Of a DNA stretch of 64,000 nucleotides, positions 60,325-64,000 are shown one piece after another. The first letter of the stretch is position 1, and the number at the start of each line of letters is the position of its first letter. Below the pieces are notes generated by a model that had not been told where the DNA came from, ran no database searches, and saw only the letters and a program-made list of their open reading frames with translations. Source of the DNA: Sciurus carolinensis (taxonomy: Eukaryota > Chordata > Mammalia > Rodentia > Sciuridae). The translations under genes and the position numbers were made by a program. The stretch spans positions 34,426,575 through 34,490,574 of the forward strand of contig NC_062221.1 of assembly GCF_902686445.1 (NCBI RefSeq), in the 5' to 3' direction.

Positions 60325-61705
60325 GATTGGATTTTTAAAATTATTTATTTATTTTAAAATTTTTTGCGGACTGCATTTTGATTCATTGTACACAAATGGG
60401 GTACAATGTTTCATTTCTATGGTTGTAGCCAATGTAGTTTCATATCTTTTGCGTAATCATACATGTACATAGGGTAATGATTTCTGTCTCATTCCACCAT
60501 TTTTCATTCCCACCTCCCTCTCATTTCCTTCTACATAATCTAAAGTTCCTCCATTATTCTCTCACTCTCCACACTCCCACCCCCATTATATATCATTCTC
60601 CACTTATCAGGGAAAATATTCAGTCTTTGGTTTTTTGGGATTGGCTTATTTCATTTAGCATGATATTCTCCAGTTCCATCCATTTATTTGCAAATGCCAT
60701 AATATTATTATTATTTATGTCTGAATAGTATTCCATTATGTATTCCACAGTTTTTTTATTCTTTCATCTGTTGAAGGGCATCTAGGTTGGTTCCACAATC
60801 TAGCTATTGTGATCTGAGCTGCTATAAACATTGATGTGGCTGTGTTACTGTAGTATGCTGATTTTAAGTCCTTTGGGTATAAACTGAGGAGTGGGATAAA
60901 TGGTTCAAAAGGTGGGTCCATTCCAAGTTTTCAGAGGATTCTCCACACTGCTTCCCAGAGTGGCTGTACCAATTTGCAACTCCACCAGCAATGTAAAAGA
61001 ATGCCTTTTTCCCCACATCTATTATTGCTTGTGTCCTTGATAATAGCCATTCTAACTGGAGTAAGATAAAATCTTAGAGTTGTTTTAATTTGCATTTCTT
61101 TAATTACTAGAGATTTTGAACACTTTTTCATATATTTATTAATTGCCTGTATGTCTTCTTCTGTAAAGTGTCTGTCCAGTTTGTTGGCCCATTTATTGAT
61201 TGGGTTCTTTGTATTTTTGGTGTGAAGTTTTGTAAGTTCTTTAGAAATTTTGGACATAAGTACTCTAACTGAAGTGCATGTGGAAAATGATTTTCTCTCA
61301 TTCTGTAGGCTCTTTCTTCACGTTCTTGATTGTATCCTTTGCTGAGAAAAAGCTTTCTAGTTTGAGTCCATCCCATTTACTGATTCTTGCTTTGATTTCT
61401 TGTGCTATGGGAGTCTTGTTGAGGAAGTCTGATCCTAAGCCAACATGATGAAGATTCAGGCCTACTTTGTCTTCTATTAGGTGCAGGATCTCTGGTCTAA
61501 TTCCTACGTCCTTGATCCATTTTGAGTTGAGTTTTGTGCAGGGTGAGAGATACAGGTTTAATTTCATTTTACTGCATATAGATTTCCAGTTTTTCCAGCA
61601 CCATTTGTTGAACAGGCTATCTTTTCTACATTATATGTTTTTGGCTCCTTTGTCTAGCATGAAGTGACTGTATTTATGTGGTATTCTCTCTGTGTCTTCT
61701 ATTCT
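60325..61705 (-). mobile_element. L1 fragment, antisense, broken ORF2 C-terminus
   Basis: On the minus strand this runs from within ORF2 (about 61705) to the 3' UTR and A-rich end near 60330. Three overlapping frames (61298-61567, 60931-61257, 60736-60921) carry parts of the same protein as the L1 at 46685-48073, so at least two frame breaks separate them. In the cysteine motif the first Cys-x3 unit is lost by a short in-frame deletion (plus-strand about 61015-61024). It is an older copy than 46685-48073, and its 3' UTR is of a different type without the G-run block. Confidence 0.9.
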
Positions 61706-61987
61706 GAGATTATCTGGATTTTTGAGTAGATTACTGTGAAGGACATGAGATGGTGGGGGAGAGCATTGATGTAAATTGGGAGATTAAGGGATGATGATGG
61801 CCCAGACCAAGGTGGAGATATCGAACAGTGCAAGGATTCTGGATAGTAAACACACACACATGAGCACATGTGCACATACACACATCCTTATACCTTTGCA
61901 GATATTTTTAATCAAGAGAGGATAATAATAAATGTACTGTTTAACAGAAAACATTATCAAAAACTATAATTAATATATTTTCATGTC

Positions 61988-62194
61988 ATTTTTTTTTAAA
62001 CTAGGGATTGATCTGAGGGCTGCTTTACCACTCCCCACACCCCAAGTTCTTATTATTTTTATTTTGAGACAGGATCTCACTAAGGTTTTTTTAGAGCCAA
62101 TCTAAATTGCTGAGGCTGATCTTGAATTTTTGATCTTCCTAACTCAGCTTCCCAAATCACTGGATTACAGGTGTGTTTTCACCATGCTCTGCTA
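61988..62194 (-). mobile_element. B1-dID type SINE
   Basis: The plus strand shows a T-run, aaactagggattgatctgag (shortened ID half), attttgagacaggatctcac, and the B1-like half with cccaaatcactggattacag and accatgctctgct. Confidence 0.83.
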
Positions 62195-64000
62195 TAGTGT
62201 TTTTGTATAATTTTATCATTCTTATTTCAATTACCTAATATTGTAAACATCATGGTATGTCTTTTATGAACATGTTTAAGTAAATTTTGCACATTATTAA
62301 TCTTTGGTTAAGGCAGATTAATTGTTTAAAGGATTATCCTGATTTAAGTGGTTTAAACTCCTTGCAAAAGGCACTCACATTGAGCAGAGTAATTTACTCC
62401 TATCAGAATACCAAGAACGCTCAATACTTTGCAAACTTTTTAACACTCAGAGGCAATTGAGCTAAACATGTTCTTTCAATTGATAGGGAAATACATATAC
62501 AAATTATTTCAATTTTTTGAATTTTTGAATCCTCAAGACATTGTAGTAGTTTTGATGTTTCTGAATTCATTCATTCTGTTTGTCTTGCTCTCAATTGCTC
62601 TATCTCAACATGTGAATTTATTAAGTATTGTTTGTAAGATGCTGTGAAGAACTAATGATCTAAAATTCAAAGAAAGACATCATTGATAAAATAAAGCAAT
62701 AAAGTATTTTGAAATCCCCCAGGTACTTAATAAAAAACTAAATTTTCCATACAGTAAGATAAACTGGAATAAATAGTTGTCAGAAAGTAATTAGGCAACT
62801 GCTGCGATTAGAAGTCCTGACGCTACCCTTTTGCAACCCTACCTACCTACAATAGAACTGTGGACAGTTTGGTGACTTCTTCCTTTTCTAACATTTCTTG
62901 GGCTTCCTACACAAATTTAATACTACTTTATAGCAAATCACTATCACAGCAGCATAACACATATTTCCACTTAAGCATCAAGCTTTTAAAAACCAGGGAA
63001 AACATTATACATGTAGGTGGAAATCCATTATTGTTAAGCCAAATTAAAAGATGGACATACTGTAATTTTCTGGCACAGTAGGAACACTGTAAAGAAGAAT
63101 CTCTCTTGAAGTGGCATTATTCTGTCTGTTACTGGTCATAAAGTGCACTTTCTAATTAAAACTTTTACAAGAATTTAATTACTGAAATAAAAAAACTATG
63201 TCAAAATTAGTCCTGTGCACAGTGACTAGTTATTAAAATGTGAGGTTGCTGACAACTTTAGTAGAAATGAAGATGAGATTCAGTGGCTGAAACTGTAGTA
63301 TATGAAAAAATATTCTATTTATGGTTTTCTGAGTTTTGAGCTAGTCATGTGTTACCACTGCCCAATTATGCTTCTCAATAAATTATAAACTAAGTCATAT
63401 CAATTATGATTTCTCCAAAATTACATTAGAAGGAATACTAAGAGGAATTTTTTATTCTGGGGAATTTTTATTGCGTTTTAAAAAAATATTCACTTCTTGA
63501 CACTCTATACTATAAGCTACCTGGTCATCTTTGAGAATAGTTTGTCAGCAAAATGTGTGGATAGCTGTTACTTAAGTTCCACATGCTTTAAAAATACTTT
63601 GTACAGTTAGGGTTGGCGAGGATAGGTGTCTCCACTTTGCTCATCAATGATGAATTGGCTAATCAGACAGATGGTGAGAATAACATCAATGAGACACAAA
63701 AGATCTTTCTTATTGCACGATTAGTAGCAAACATCATGTTCCTTAGGTAGATTCTCCACATCCATCTCTCTCTCTCCACATGCTCTCCGCATCCATCTGA
63801 GTATTTTAAGTGGAAGATTGCTTTACAACAAAACAAGACATTCCCATGATTCTTTTATTTTATTTCATATTGTTTCACTTGTACATTGTTGGAGAAATAC
63901 TTCTTCTTACACGTCCTCTCAATGGCCAAAATTAAGTAGTGTTAATTCCAACCATATTCCATAATATAAAACCTTTAGCAGCAGGCTCTTCTATCTAGCT
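62195..64000. other. AT-rich spacer to the right edge, no recognised gene
   Basis: The 73-codon frame at 62860-63081 has no domain. A small CT run at 63764-63776 is the only simple repeat I note. Confidence 0.45.

Noticed and set aside
1..64000. CRISPR array, bacterial-type operon or novel defence system
   Set aside because: Composition and repeat content are mammalian nuclear; no regularly spaced repeats or gene clusters were seen.

Overview
The window reads as a piece of a rodent nuclear genome, most likely a squirrel relative (Sciuridae). I base this on many ID-type SINEs derived from tRNA-Ala, several copies of a two-part SINE in which a B1-like (7SL-derived) half is joined to an ID-like half (B1-dID type, known from squirrels and dormice), L1 fragments, and MaLR and ERV1-type LTRs. 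I found no intact host protein gene, exon series, rRNA, functional tRNA or CRISPR array. Nearly every open reading frame is short and accidental. The only recognisable coding matter is retroelement debris.

Positions 1-11083 form a dense LTR cluster. The 3' part of an ERV1-like provirus (1-3474) runs in from the left edge and ends inside an antisense copy of its own LTR (3475-3932). Solo LTRs of several families follow. The best structure is 7430-9908: one old solo LTR, bounded by perfect CTCT duplications, is split into three pieces by two later LTRs, and each of those was interrupted by a further reverse-oriented solo LTR with its own perfect 4-bp duplication. A second nest (10193-11083) is a MaLR LTR carrying a solo LTR of the family that also flanks the provirus further right.

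Positions 11084-23064 are mostly AT-rich sequence with scattered SINEs and one or two further LTR-like blocks. Positions 23065-27202 hold a gammaretrovirus-like (ERV1) provirus with both LTRs, a broken gag (matrix, capsid with major homology region, two nucleocapsid zinc knuckles of which one is damaged), a protease with its DTGA site, and the start of reverse transcriptase. The rest of pol and nearly all env are missing. Nucleocapsid and protease lie in one frame separated by a single TGA, as expected for gammaretroviral stop-codon readthrough.

Positions 27203-64000 are AT-rich intergenic or intronic-type DNA with old L1 pieces, a MaLR solo LTR (43389-43819), a younger 5'-truncated L1 (46685-48073) that keeps a 370-codon ORF2 C-terminal frame and a G-run-rich 3' UTR, a broken antisense L1 (60325-61705), microsatellites, and SINEs, two of them with perfect target-site duplications. 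All family names are from recognition by eye; no database search was possible.
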